NCBI GenBank assembly: GCA_040757595.1
Contig: JBFLWP010000002.1
Coordinates: 124,001-188,000 of the forward strand
Source: Nitrospirota bacterium
GTDB taxonomy: Bacteria; Nitrospirota; Nitrospiria; Nitrospirales; Nitrospiraceae
Reading direction: 5' to 3'
DNA: 64,000 nucleotides
The notes beneath the pieces were generated by a model that worked only from the letters and a program-made list of their open reading frames with translations, was not told the origin of the DNA and did no database searches. A program made the translations under genes and the position numbers. This document shows positions 37,205 through 45,410 of the stretch, piece after piece. Every line of letters starts with the position of its first letter. The stretch's first letter is position 1.

Positions 37205-37636
37205 ATGCACGTCGTCAGCTTTCTGCCAACGAAAAACGGACTGGCCGCCTTGGTGGCGCCAGACGGCACACACGCTTCGTGGGACGCGATCCCGTCCGCC
37301 ACGTGCCTGGTCGCGCCGGACGGGATCAGGCTGGTCTGGGGCGATCAGTATCTCCTGCTGCCCGCCGCTGCCGTGGACAGGCTCCTCGATGTCGAGGACG
37401 ATCCCACGCTGGTCATTTACGAAATGGACTGGCAGAACGTGATCCATGAGATGGTGGCCTCGGTCGTCTTTCATCGCGACATCCTCATGGGAATCAATGG
37501 GCTCTCAAGGTTCGAGAAACTCGGGGTCAAGGAAGCGAGCGCGAACCTTGAGCCTGAGCCGCAAGGAACAGGCCGCGATGAAAATCTGTCGCGCGACGTC
37601 GGGTCAGACGGTCAATCGTCGTCTTCATATTCATGA
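37205..37636 (+). CDS. Hypothetical protein after traG
   Basis: AAGGAGG precedes ATG. The 143-residue product starts with a beta-rich segment (VVSFLPTKNGLAALVAPDG) and ends in a Ser-rich tail. It overlaps the 3' end of the convergent gene by 25 bases. No family is recognised. Confidence 0.5.
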   Translation: MHVVSFLPTKNGLAALVAPDGTHASWDAIPSATCLVAPDGIRLVWGDQYLLLPAAAVDRLLDVEDDPTLVIYEMDWQNVIHEMVASVVFHRDILMGINGLSRFEKLGVKEASANLEPEPQGTGRDENLSRDVGSDGQSSSSYS

Positions 37637-38697
37637 CGGACGGAAACCACCTTCCTGATCGTGAAGATATCGAAGAACCAGTTGAGCGGGACCAGCGCGG
37701 TCAATGCCCCCATGCCTCCAAATATTACGAATGAAAAAAAGGCTTGGATATAGGAAACGTCGCCGCTCGAGTGAGAGAGAGAAAGCATCATACGTCTTAT
37801 AATCATCACGGCCCCGCTACCGAGGATCCACAAGAGCACCTTGCCTGGATGCTCATCGGGCAAGTTCGGCCGGAAGAAAAGAAGAACGACCCAGAATACA
37901 CAAAAGTACACGAGATCGAGAAATAATTTGTCCATAAATACTATGTTCATGGCCCCGCCACCGAGGATCCCCAAGAGCACCTTGCCTGGATGCTCATCGA
38001 GCAAGTTCGGCCAGAAGAAAAGAAGAACGCCCCAGAATACCCACAAGCACACGAACCCGAGAAATGTTCGGCTAACAGGACCCCGCAAGAATTCTTGGTC
38101 TCCTTTCGGAAGGAGATCCAAGATAACGGCTTGCCGATACACGCAGGAGACCTTGACGATCTCGTCCTGATCGACCCATACAGACGACACTTCCTTATAC
38201 CATCGCGTTGATCGGACTTCGATGAATTCTCCGACCTGCCTGCCCGTCCATTTCAGGACGTCTTCGTAATCGGAATTCCTGTAGGTCTCTTTCTTTGCGC
38301 TTCCGGACGGGCTATCGTATTCATGTATCTCTTTCCCGGCCGGCTCATAACAAACCCCGGTATCCGACGGCGGAGGCGCCGCGGGCTGGGGGGTCGCAGC
38401 CGTCGGCGACGGCTCCGGAGGCCACGACGGCTCCGAAACCTCGCCCTGCGCCAGCATCGTCGTCGCCTTCTCGGGCCTCTTCTTGATGTTCGCGTCGCCC
38501 AATCCGAGCCAGTGCATCGCGAACGCCAGCCCCATCACGATCGCCGCCAGCAGGAGCAGGGTTCTGACGAGCGGGAACCGCGAAAACAGCGGAAACCGCT
38601 TTTCCGCGGATCCGCGAGCCGCCGTGTCTGCCGGCTTTCCGGCGGCATGATCAGACGAGTCGCTTGACTGGTCCACGATCGCGTGTTCGTTATTCAT
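37612..38697 (-). CDS. Membrane protein with internally duplicated hairpin
   Basis: An N-terminal membrane helix (TLLLLAAIVMGLAFAMHWLGL) is followed by a Pro-rich linker, a soluble domain, then two near-copies of a membrane hairpin (VFWGVLLFFWPNLLDEHPGK and VFWVVLLFFRPNLPDEHPGK) and two further helices. The duplication is visible in DNA as blocks about 37815-37900 and 37959-38040. On the minus strand against the tra operon, with its own promoter. Its position beside traG recalls entry-exclusion genes, but that is inference. Confidence 0.6.
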   Translation of the reverse strand: MNNEHAIVDQSSDSSDHAAGKPADTAARGSAEKRFPLFSRFPLVRTLLLLAAIVMGLAFAMHWLGLGDANIKKRPEKATTMLAQGEVSEPSWPPEPSPTAATPQPAAPPPSDTGVCYEPAGKEIHEYDSPSGSAKKETYRNSDYEDVLKWTGRQVGEFIEVRSTRWYKEVSSVWVDQDEIVKVSCVYRQAVILDLLPKGDQEFLRGPVSRTFLGFVCLWVFWGVLLFFWPNLLDEHPGKVLLGILGGGAMNIVFMDKLFLDLVYFCVFWVVLLFFRPNLPDEHPGKVLLWILGSGAVMIIRRMMLSLSHSSGDVSYIQAFFSFVIFGGMGALTALVPLNWFFDIFTIRKVVSVRHEYEDDD

Positions 38698-38920
38698 GCG
38701 ACACCTCCATAACCGGCGCCGTCTGCGTGGACGCCGTCACCGCGCCGCGTTCGTCCCAAACCAGCATGGTGCGACGTTTGTGGTCTTGCTTGTGCTTGGC
38801 CAGGTACAAGAGCAGGCACATCGCCGCGATGCCGACGATGACTCCGGTCATAAACGACGTCACGACCATCTTGAGAAGCTCTCGGTTTTCCGCGTGCCGC
38901 CACATGTTGATCATACCCAT
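38690..38920 (-). CDS. Small single-helix membrane protein
   Basis: GGAGGATCGC precedes its ATG. The 76-residue product has one hydrophobic helix (TSFMTGVIVGIAAMCLLLYLA) and a basic cytoplasmic-type tail. Its stop overlaps the start of the 361-residue membrane protein, so both form one minus-strand operon. Confidence 0.6.
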   Translation of the reverse strand: MGMINMWRHAENRELLKMVVTSFMTGVIVGIAAMCLLLYLAKHKQDHKRRTMLVWDERGAVTASTQTAPVMEVSHE

Positions 38921-39099
38921 GCGATCCTCCTGTTCGGCATCCCAATGATCTCCCCGATGGACGGGGTCCGCCCACGCTCAGACGACCTACTTGCAGGCGG
39001 TCCTGGCGACCACGGCTCTTGCAAAGCAACACCTCCTTGTTGGAACCAGCAGCCAGAACATCAGGAAGTTGCCGATGATGGGTCATCCTTGAGTGTATA

Positions 39100-39128
39100 T
39101 CAATAATACAAAAGATAGTAATTGTCAA
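39100..39128 (-). promoter_or_regulatory. Sigma70 promoter for the minus-strand membrane-protein operon
   Basis: On the minus strand, TTGACA (39128-39123), a 17-base spacer and TATTGA (39105-39100). It is AT-rich and about 180 bases ahead of the small membrane-protein gene. Confidence 0.6.
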
Positions 39129-39616
39129 GCAGGAACCGCCCGTCTCCGTCAGGCATGGCGCAGGCGAGTGGCCGGTCGCGTCGCGAACTCATCGACGCGC
39201 GGGCATGGACCGATCTCGAGACGAGAACCGTTGGAATATCGAATACTTACAAATGACTATCGGCATAATCGCGCGGAACATTAAGGAAGAGAACCGGCAG
39301 GGGAAAATGAGCGAATATATTCGTACTATCAACCACTTCCATTCGCGCGGCGTCTGCGGAAAGGCCCGGGTGGCTACGGCGGGTTGCGCACGACGGTAAT
39401 ATCCTGTTGGAGCGTGTTGGTGATGAGGGGTTAGCGGGGAAGGCGAGCGATGTCAAAAAAAGGCGCGTTCGCCTCTTCCTTGGTGGGGAGGAAGCGGATC
39501 AGAGGGTGAGAGTTTCTTATAAAGCAGTATGATCTACGGGCCTGTGAAGGGACAACCTGTGCACAACCTGTCGCTATGCTCCGGATGCTTGATCTCTACA
39601 TATTGTGTTTTTTGCC
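39129..39616. other. Non-coding region with leader motif and hairpin
   Basis: No convincing gene is seen; open frames here are short and lack ribosome sites. The region carries CGGTAATAT (39394-39402), AGCGTGTTGGTG (39411-39422) and a strong hairpin (39438-39479: GGAAG plus GCGAGCG pairing with CGTTCGC plus CTTCC, with a 2-base bulge and an A-rich loop). Confidence 0.6.
39394..39422 (+). promoter_or_regulatory. CGGTAATAT + AGCGTGTTGGTG leader
   Basis: CGGTAATAT, 8 bases, AGCGTG (39411-39416), with GTGTTGGTG (39414-39422) overlapping its end. It resembles the copy at 42192 downstream of the methyltransferase gene. A hairpin follows 15 bases later. Confidence 0.55.
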
Positions 39617-39645
39617 TTGACTTGTCCCCAGGATGTGGCTATAGT
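39617..39645 (+). promoter_or_regulatory. Sigma70 promoter of the nuclease-methyltransferase gene
   Basis: TTGACT (39617-39622), a 17-base spacer and TATAGT (39640-39645), 75 bases before the ATG at 39720. This gene therefore has a host-type promoter in addition to the element leader. Confidence 0.75.
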
Positions 39646-39719
39646 CGGGCGGGCCGGTTGGCACCTTTGTTCTGCTTCGGATGAACCGTGCTACATCGCC
39701 GCCCGCCAGGGGTGATTGA

Positions 39720-42176
39720 ATGGCAGCACGAGTTCCCTATACCCAGCAGTTCTCACCTGAACAGACCCCACTGGAACGACTTATCCCTATTCTCCGGCAG
39801 AACGCCGGGAATCCTAAGAATCTGAAGGCCGCGATCGCGTCAGCCTTCTTTAAGGGCACAGCCGATCCCCTGAAGTTGGCCGGGAACACGATCATCTCCC
39901 TTAAGGCTCATGGGATTCTTAAAACGGATGGAACCCCTAGCGAATTTGGTAACGATCTATTGGAATTTCAGGGCCGTGAAGCCGGAGCGTACGAAATCAT
40001 GGCGCTCCACATATTGCGTAATCCGAGGCTCAGCGGCGTTGGTGTCGTTGAGACGCTTCGGGAAATGGGAAAGGCTGGTTTGAAGATCAACCTGCAGACC
40101 CTTCCCGATGAATTGATAAAGCGTGGTATCGAGGCGAGCTACAATTCGAGCGACCTCTCCGGCCTGCTGAGTTGGCTGAAGAAGGCTGGCGTGATCTCTG
40201 GATACCAGGTTAATGAAGATAAGTATTTCAAAATGCTCGGAACAACGGGGCCAACTCTTGGAGCATTAAAAGGTCTATCAAGCGGTCAAATCGCTTTCTT
40301 GCGGGCCATGGTGGCGCTCAATGTGACGGATTGGACGCCGTACAACGTGGTTTGCCGGCATGCCGAGGAGCTGTACGCAGGAGAAGTCCGCTATAACAGG
40401 AAGGATGTAGTCGGGGACGTCCTGAAGCCGCTACAGAAGGCTGGATTGATTGAGTTCAAGAAAAAGGAAAAGAAGGAGCCAGGCACTAAAGAGGGACGAG
40501 GCGGGAAGCCCGCCGACGTTAAACCAACCAAGCGGTTTGAAGATGAGATTGCAACGCCGCTGCTCGGCAGTCTTTATAGGTTGGCGGGATTCGAGGAGAT
40601 ACGGAAAATTCGCAGCCTCTCGCTCGCGGACATCGTGGCAGACCTGGATCCTAAGAAGGGGCCCGATGTTAGAGGTAAGGCGCTCGAAGTACTCGCAATC
40701 CGACTCTGTCAGCTGTTGGACCTGGACTTTATGGGATGGCGAGAGACCGATGTGGAAGTCGCGGCAGGCGGCGAGGTGGATGCCCTGCTCCATTCTGCAC
40801 GGCTTATCTATTCGCGATGGCAGATCCAGTGCAAGGTTGGTCCCCTAACCTTGGAGGCTGTTGCGAAAGAGGTGGGCTTGAGCGATATGACGCTCGCCAA
40901 CGTGATTCTTATCGTTTCGACCGGCAACGCCACGGAGAGCGCTCTTACGTTTCGCCGGAAGAAGATCAGCTCGAGCAGCATGAACATTATCTTCATCGAT
41001 GGACCGTTATTGGAGAGAGTCATTGCGGATCAGTCGTATCTCATCACTATCTTGCGAGCACAGGCCCATGAAGCGCTACGTCTGAAACCGAGCTTAAAAG
41101 ACATAAAATCGACTCCGAGATCTTCGGGGTCAGGATCTCCCGCGCCAAAGGAAGCGACCGAGGTTCCCGAAAAGCCGAAAGGCCCTCCGGAGAACGGTTC
41201 CAGCCAAACCCAATTAACCTTTGCATATAAGACCGAGTTGGGACGTTGTTTCGAGGGTGATTCTCTTGAGATATTGCCGTTGCTTGTCAGGGAAGGGATA
41301 CGGGTTAAATTGATCGTGACGTCCCCGCCCTTCGCGCTCGTACGGAAGAAAGACTACGGCAACGAGGATGCGGAAACATACTTGCACTGGTTCGATAAAT
41401 TTATCCCGCTCTTCAAGCAAATTCTCACGCCCGACGGGAGTTTGGTGATCGACATCGGCGGTTCATGGATCAAGGGATTGCCTGTCAAGTCCGTCTATCA
41501 TTTTCAACTCCTCCTTCATTTATGTCGGCATGGCTTCTATTTGGCTCAGGATTTCTATCACTACAACCCTGCGCGGCTTCCTACCCCTGCCGAGTGGGTC
41601 ACGGTTCGCCGGCTTCGCGTGAAAGATGCGGTCAATAACGTGTGGTGGCTCACGCTTGATCCGTTCGTTCGGGCGGACAACCGGAGGGTTCTACGCCCGT
41701 ACAGCGCGAGCATGAGGGAGTTGCTCAAGAACGGCTACAAGCCGGGGCTGCGTCCTTCGGGGCACGACATCAGCGACAAATTCCAAAAGGACAACAACGG
41801 AGCTATACCGCCAAACCTATTTCAATTTGCGAACACCGAGAGCAACAGTTACTACTTGCGGCGTTGCAAGGAAGAGAATATCAAGCCCCATCCGGCGCGG
41901 TTTCCCCAGGCTCTTCCGTCATTCTTCATCACCCTTCTGACCAACCCCGGAGATCTGGTCCTAGACCCTTTCGCGGGGTCAAACGTAACTGGAGCCGCGG
42001 CGGAATCGCTCGGACGCCAGTGGATTGCGATCGAGTTGGACCCCTCTTATGTGCGAGCGTCTCAGTTCAGATTCGAGAAGCAACCGGAGAAGGATGGTGT
42101 GGCTGGTTTGAAGAATAGACCTATTCAAGCGATCACGAAAATAGTTTCGAGGCCTATTGTGGAGGCGTCCTTATGA
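39720..42176 (+). CDS. Fused restriction nuclease-DNA methyltransferase
   Basis: The 818-residue protein combines an N-terminal helical DNA-binding part (about 1-270), a PD-(D/E)xK-like nuclease (about 310-445: GKALEVLAIRLCQLL, then GEVDALLHS and WQIQCKVG, the E-VD...QxK pattern of Mrr/Holliday-type nucleases) and a beta-class methyltransferase: VTSPPFALV (motif IV, SPP type typical of N4-cytosine or N6-adenine) near 533 and DPFAGSNVTGAAAE (motif I) near 748. The gene is less GC-rich than its neighbours, with its own promoter, and is bracketed by two copies of the leader motif. It may be a self-contained restriction-modification cargo. Confidence 0.85.
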   Translation: MAARVPYTQQFSPEQTPLERLIPILRQNAGNPKNLKAAIASAFFKGTADPLKLAGNTIISLKAHGILKTDGTPSEFGNDLLEFQGREAGAYEIMALHILRNPRLSGVGVVETLREMGKAGLKINLQTLPDELIKRGIEASYNSSDLSGLLSWLKKAGVISGYQVNEDKYFKMLGTTGPTLGALKGLSSGQIAFLRAMVALNVTDWTPYNVVCRHAEELYAGEVRYNRKDVVGDVLKPLQKAGLIEFKKKEKKEPGTKEGRGGKPADVKPTKRFEDEIATPLLGSLYRLAGFEEIRKIRSLSLADIVADLDPKKGPDVRGKALEVLAIRLCQLLDLDFMGWRETDVEVAAGGEVDALLHSARLIYSRWQIQCKVGPLTLEAVAKEVGLSDMTLANVILIVSTGNATESALTFRRKKISSSSMNIIFIDGPLLERVIADQSYLITILRAQAHEALRLKPSLKDIKSTPRSSGSGSPAPKEATEVPEKPKGPPENGSSQTQLTFAYKTELGRCFEGDSLEILPLLVREGIRVKLIVTSPPFALVRKKDYGNEDAETYLHWFDKFIPLFKQILTPDGSLVIDIGGSWIKGLPVKSVYHFQLLLHLCRHGFYLAQDFYHYNPARLPTPAEWVTVRRLRVKDAVNNVWWLTLDPFVRADNRRVLRPYSASMRELLKNGYKPGLRPSGHDISDKFQKDNNGAIPPNLFQFANTESNSYYLRRCKEENIKPHPARFPQALPSFFITLLTNPGDLVLDPFAGSNVTGAAAESLGRQWIAIELDPSYVRASQFRFEKQPEKDGVAGLKNRPIQAITKIVSRPIVEASL

Positions 42177-42191
42177 ATTTTTAACTCACGG

Positions 42192-42220
42192 CTGTAATAT
42201 TCTTAGAGAGCGTGTTGGTG
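42192..42220 (+). promoter_or_regulatory. CTGTAATAT + AGCGTGTTGGTG leader
   Basis: CTGTAATAT (42192-42200), then AGAGAGCGTGTTGGTG (42205-42220). A perfect hairpin CGTCTTCC-ATCTTA-GGAAGACG (42229-42250) follows 9 bases later. The next 235 bases up to 42487 hold no gene. Confidence 0.6.
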
Positions 42221-42487
42221 ACGTAGCGCGTCTTCCATCTTAGGAAGACGGCGCGAATCCACCGGATCGTTTGAAACCGTCTCCTTGTCTTCGATTGCGG
42301 CCGCCCCCTCTGCCGAAGCCGTCGCGCCGCGATCCCTGAATCGGACGTCACCCCGTCCATCATCCTGCCGTTCCTGTCCCTGCCGGCCACGCGAGCCACG
42401 CAGAATTCCCGTTGTCCGTCAAGAACTTCAGTCGCTGCGGTCAACCGCATCGTCACCATTTTCAACTATTTTCAATGGAGGTCTCAC

Positions 42488-42823
42488 ATGTTGCTGTTTC
42501 CTGGGAAGAAAGACGAATTGAAGAATTACCGGAGCGGGTTGTACGTGAAGAAGATCCACGGGCCCGACTCCGAGGTCGTCTGCATCGGCGCGATCCATGA
42601 CCCGGAGACCGAAAAGGTGCTCGGGGCCTGGGGGGAAGTGGTCAACGGCAGGACGACGTTCGTCGAGGTCAGCATCGCGGACTACCCGAATCTCACGCCG
42701 TCTCAGCTCAGAGCGATGGCTCTGAAGGAGGCGGTCGCAAAAAACCGGGAGTACACGATATCGGGCTTGGAGGTGTTCCTCGATCGGCTCCTGCCGAGCC
42801 GCCGGCGCCGAATCCCGCGCTAA
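42488..42823 (+). CDS. Hypothetical small protein
   Basis: GGAGG precedes ATG. The 111-residue product is alpha/beta with GLYVKKIHGPDSEVV and YPNLTPSQLRAMALKEAV, and a basic C-terminus (PSRRRRIPR). No family is recognised. A terminator follows about 35 bases downstream, making a single-gene unit with the leader at 42192. Confidence 0.55.
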   Translation: MLLFPGKKDELKNYRSGLYVKKIHGPDSEVVCIGAIHDPETEKVLGAWGEVVNGRTTFVEVSIADYPNLTPSQLRAMALKEAVAKNREYTISGLEVFLDRLLPSRRRRIPR

Positions 42824-42858
42824 AATTACAGAATTACGAGACGCGACGTTGGACAAGC

Positions 42859-42889
42859 AAGGCGCCGTGGGCATCTCCCGGCGCCTTTT
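42859..42889 (+). terminator. Rho-independent terminator
   Basis: The stem AAGGCGCCG / CGGCGCCTT (9 bp) has an 11-base loop and ends in a T run. It closes the unit ending at 42823. Confidence 0.8.
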
Positions 42890-42934
42890 GTCGTTTGAGC
42901 CCTCTCCTCTCCGTGGGGTCCTTGCCGTCTTTGG

Positions 42935-42943
42935 ACGTAATAC
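42935..42943 (+). promoter_or_regulatory. ACGTAATAC leader motif variant
   Basis: TTTGGACGTAATACCACTG, 58 bases before the gene at 43001 and just after a terminator, as expected for the head of a new unit. Confidence 0.5.
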
Positions 42944-43000
42944 CACTGTAGGGCCATCGGGTCGTTCGTTCGCCTCTGGCCGGATTGAACGGGAAGTGCC

Positions 43001-43759
43001 ATGATGCCACGAGTCCTTAGTCGAGTCGGACCGGTCCAGGAGAGCCGACGCGCGTCGGTCGGCGGGGGTGTTCTCGTTGATCGTATTGCACAAGAGCCTC
43101 CGCCGTGGGCCACGACGCCGCTGCTGGCGTGGGATGAGAATCGGATTCAGCGGACTGAGCCGTTTGTGCGCCAGCGGTATTGGACCAACCGCGCCACCGT
43201 GAACGTCTTCCGCGTCATCGGCACTCAGCATCCAGACTACCAGGGCCTGACCTGGCTGGAGTTCCTCAAAAAGGGGAAACGCATGGGCCGGAACTTGGGT
43301 CTCTATGAGGCCAATCCCTCGTACTACACGGATATCGCGGTCAAGGAACCCACGATGTACTACCGGACCTTAGATGGTGGGCTCTCCTACTATGTGGCGG
43401 AAGATGGGAACCATCGGAGCGCCATTGCTCGATTTGACTGCTGGTACCGAGGGGATCTGCTCCTCCACGGAGTCACCGTCACCGACTTGCGGATTGACTG
43501 GGAGCTGGCCCGGCTCTACTCCCGCCTGCAGACCCTGATCGCAACCGGTGGCGCCCGGATGCACGGCAAGCAGGTCGAACCTGTCACCCGGCGAGTGTCA
43601 CGGGAGGATGGCCCGGGTTGGATGCTGGAAACCTTCACGCCCGTACTCAGGGTCCGGGATGGGGCCCAGGTCTTCGATGTCGGGTCGGCCGAGGCGATGG
43701 ACGTAGAGCAGCGATGGCTCAGACTGACCCGGCGGCCATGGTGGGTGTTTTGGACGTAA
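43001..43759 (+). CDS. ParB/sulfiredoxin-like domain protein
   Basis: YYVAEDGNHRSAIARF (near residue 135) matches the G-N-H-R-x-A motif of ParB/Srx-like folds. The N-terminal part is Pro/Arg-rich and the C-terminal domain ends in RRPWWVFWT. The ATG follows GGGAAG. Length is 252 residues. ParB/Srx folds bind nucleotide and often DNA; the substrate here is not known. The final codons and stop (TGG ACG TAA) form part of the next leader motif. Confidence 0.6.
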   Translation: MMPRVLSRVGPVQESRRASVGGGVLVDRIAQEPPPWATTPLLAWDENRIQRTEPFVRQRYWTNRATVNVFRVIGTQHPDYQGLTWLEFLKKGKRMGRNLGLYEANPSYYTDIAVKEPTMYYRTLDGGLSYYVAEDGNHRSAIARFDCWYRGDLLLHGVTVTDLRIDWELARLYSRLQTLIATGGARMHGKQVEPVTRRVSREDGPGWMLETFTPVLRVRDGAQVFDVGSAEAMDVEQRWLRLTRRPWWVFWT

Positions 43760-43762
43760 TAT
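43753..43762 (+). promoter_or_regulatory. GACGTAATAT leader motif before NusA-like gene
   Basis: The motif overlaps the stop of the preceding gene. GAGAGGTGTTGGTG (43785-43798) follows and overlaps the GTG start of the NusA-like gene, so the circuit may control its own regulator. Confidence 0.6.
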
Positions 43763-43789
43763 CATCATGTAGCCCGATCAGATAGAGAG

Positions 43790-44428
43790 GTGTTGGTGCT
43801 CGATATCCTGCAAATCGGCCATCTCGTCTTTGGGCGTGTTGTCAAGGCGCACCCGGATAAGAGTGCGTACCTGATCATGTTGACGACCGGCCATTTAGCC
43901 ATCCTCCCAAAGGAAGAAGAAGACCGACCCTACAAGGTCGGGGATAATCTCGCCGCCGCGGTCAGCCGGATCGGGGACAGTCACCCGATCCTGTCTCAGC
44001 GGTCCGTCCACTACATTCGAAAAGTCGCCGATACGCTGCTGATCCCGTTGATTCGGGCGCAACGGGTCAAAATTCGCGGTGTGGCCAGCGCGGTGGGGGC
44101 CCCCTTCGTCAAGATCGCCATCGAAGAACTCACGGACGATGACCCGATGGGGGACTGTCTCAAGCTTCTCCTCGACTTTAAGTCGTACCTGACCCCTACA
44201 GTGGTGCTTGTGCGGTTTGATTCAGACTTGGAGGCCTATATTACCAATGCCCTGGCCCCCGCTCCACGGAATAAGATTCGGCGCATCGTGATACTGCATT
44301 CGACGCGATCGGCTCAAGTTCTCGTCGAAACGTCCAGCGTCAGAGCCTTCCTGGGTTACAAGGGGCTCAACGTGGCCGTCGCGAATAAACTCGTCAAGCG
44401 GCATATCGAAATCGTAGGGGTCACGTAA
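43790..44428 (+). CDS. NusA-like transcription elongation factor (S1/KH)
   Basis: GTG start. Residues about 1-65 look like an S1-type beta barrel (GHLVFGRVVKAHPDKSAYLI, LPKEEEDRPYKVGD). Residues about 80-212 follow the NusA KH1-KH2 pattern: VKIRGVASAVGAPFVKIAIE, DDPMGDCLKLLLD, LEAYITNALAPAP (compare NusA FIANALSPA) and VLVETSSVRAFLGYKGLNVA (compare LSLAIGKGGQNV). It lacks the NusA N-terminal polymerase-binding domain and is about half-length (212 versus about 400-500). The degraded GXXG loops suggest altered RNA recognition. A mobile-element NusA paralogue is unusual. Confidence 0.75.
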   Translation: MLVLDILQIGHLVFGRVVKAHPDKSAYLIMLTTGHLAILPKEEEDRPYKVGDNLAAAVSRIGDSHPILSQRSVHYIRKVADTLLIPLIRAQRVKIRGVASAVGAPFVKIAIEELTDDDPMGDCLKLLLDFKSYLTPTVVLVRFDSDLEAYITNALAPAPRNKIRRIVILHSTRSAQVLVETSSVRAFLGYKGLNVAVANKLVKRHIEIVGVT

Positions 44429-44537
44429 GGTCATCGTCTCTCCGCAGCGCGCGACGCTGGGGAGTTGTTCAACAGGGACCATCATCAAGCCAACCCCGGG
44501 TTCGCAAGGACGAACCCGCAGACCAAGGAGGAGTGTC

Positions 44538-45260
44538 ATGTCGCAACAGAGCGTCGTCAGTGAATCGAACGGAAGCACGGAAGGTCGTGGTAATGGGGTC
44601 AGGAGCGGGAGAGACCGATCCGAGCGGGCCGAGCGGATTCAGGCCATGAACATCGAACGCGCCAAGGATCCGCGCAGCGTGATCATCCTGCCCAAGACGA
44701 ACGAGGGCTTCATGATGTGTCGCATGATGATCGCGCTGGACAGAGCCGTCTACAGGCTGCGGCGCGAGATCGGGAGCAGCATCTCTTTCGACAAGGCCGC
44801 CGTGGCGCTCAAGAAAGTCGAGGATCTCGGGGCGGCCATGAAGGACGCATTGAAGAAGTTCGGCATCCACGATGCCGGGGTGTTCGGCGCCCAGAATGAT
44901 CTGGAAGCGCCCGAGGTGAGGGTCGCGTTCGCGGCGCGCCGGAATGCGTACGTGTTTCTCCCCCGGACTCAGTCGCTTCGCGATTTGATCTATGGGGTGC
45001 GGCATCTGGACAGCGCCATGCTGTCGTGCCGGTTGACCAGCACCGATCTCTCGGCCTCGGCGACGTCCCTGAAACAGGCCATCGAGGTCGTCAAGCAGGT
45101 CAATGACCTGACGGCCGAGCTGTCGGCGCTGGTCGGCATTGACTACGATCCTCCGCGCCGTTACGAGCAGTTGGAGGGGGGCGAGCCGAAAGAACCGAGG
45201 GCCCCGAAGGCTCCGAAGGAACCAAAAGCTTCAACGGTTTCGGCCGTTGCCGCGTCCTGA
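44538..45260 (+). CDS. Hypothetical protein with Lys/Pro/Glu tail
   Basis: AAGGAGGAG precedes ATG. The 240-residue product has a charged N-terminus, a helical core (FMMCRMMIALDRAVYRLRRE, LRDLIYGVRHLDSAMLSC) and a C-terminal EPKEPRAPKAPKEPKA repeat. It resembles conserved ICE/plasmid proteins of unknown role but no family is named with confidence. Confidence 0.5.
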   Translation: MSQQSVVSESNGSTEGRGNGVRSGRDRSERAERIQAMNIERAKDPRSVIILPKTNEGFMMCRMMIALDRAVYRLRREIGSSISFDKAAVALKKVEDLGAAMKDALKKFGIHDAGVFGAQNDLEAPEVRVAFAARRNAYVFLPRTQSLRDLIYGVRHLDSAMLSCRLTSTDLSASATSLKQAIEVVKQVNDLTAELSALVGIDYDPPRRYEQLEGGEPKEPRAPKAPKEPKASTVSAVAAS

Positions 45261-45268
45261 GGCACGAA

Positions 45269-45314
45269 GGCATTCCGCGACGAACTTCTCGGGATCCGGC
45301 CGTCGCGGGATGCC
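45269..45314. other. Long perfect hairpin between genes
   Basis: GGCATTCCGCGACG pairs with CGTCGCGGGATGCC (14 bp including one G-U) around an 18-base loop. It lacks a T run, so it is not a standard terminator. It could be an mRNA-processing or leader structure before the lipoprotein operon. Confidence 0.6.
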
Positions 45315-45410
45315 CAGCCGGGATGCCGAGCACGGTCGTTGTGGGGTCGTGCCTGCTCGATCAGCCGTGACCGATGTGATGAGTGCCTGTAACGGCCCGG
45401 AAAGGAGCGT

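Noticed and set aside
39093-39399. Short open frames upstream of the nuclease-methyltransferase
   Set aside because: No ribosome sites, no family features, and the region is AT-rich leader DNA.
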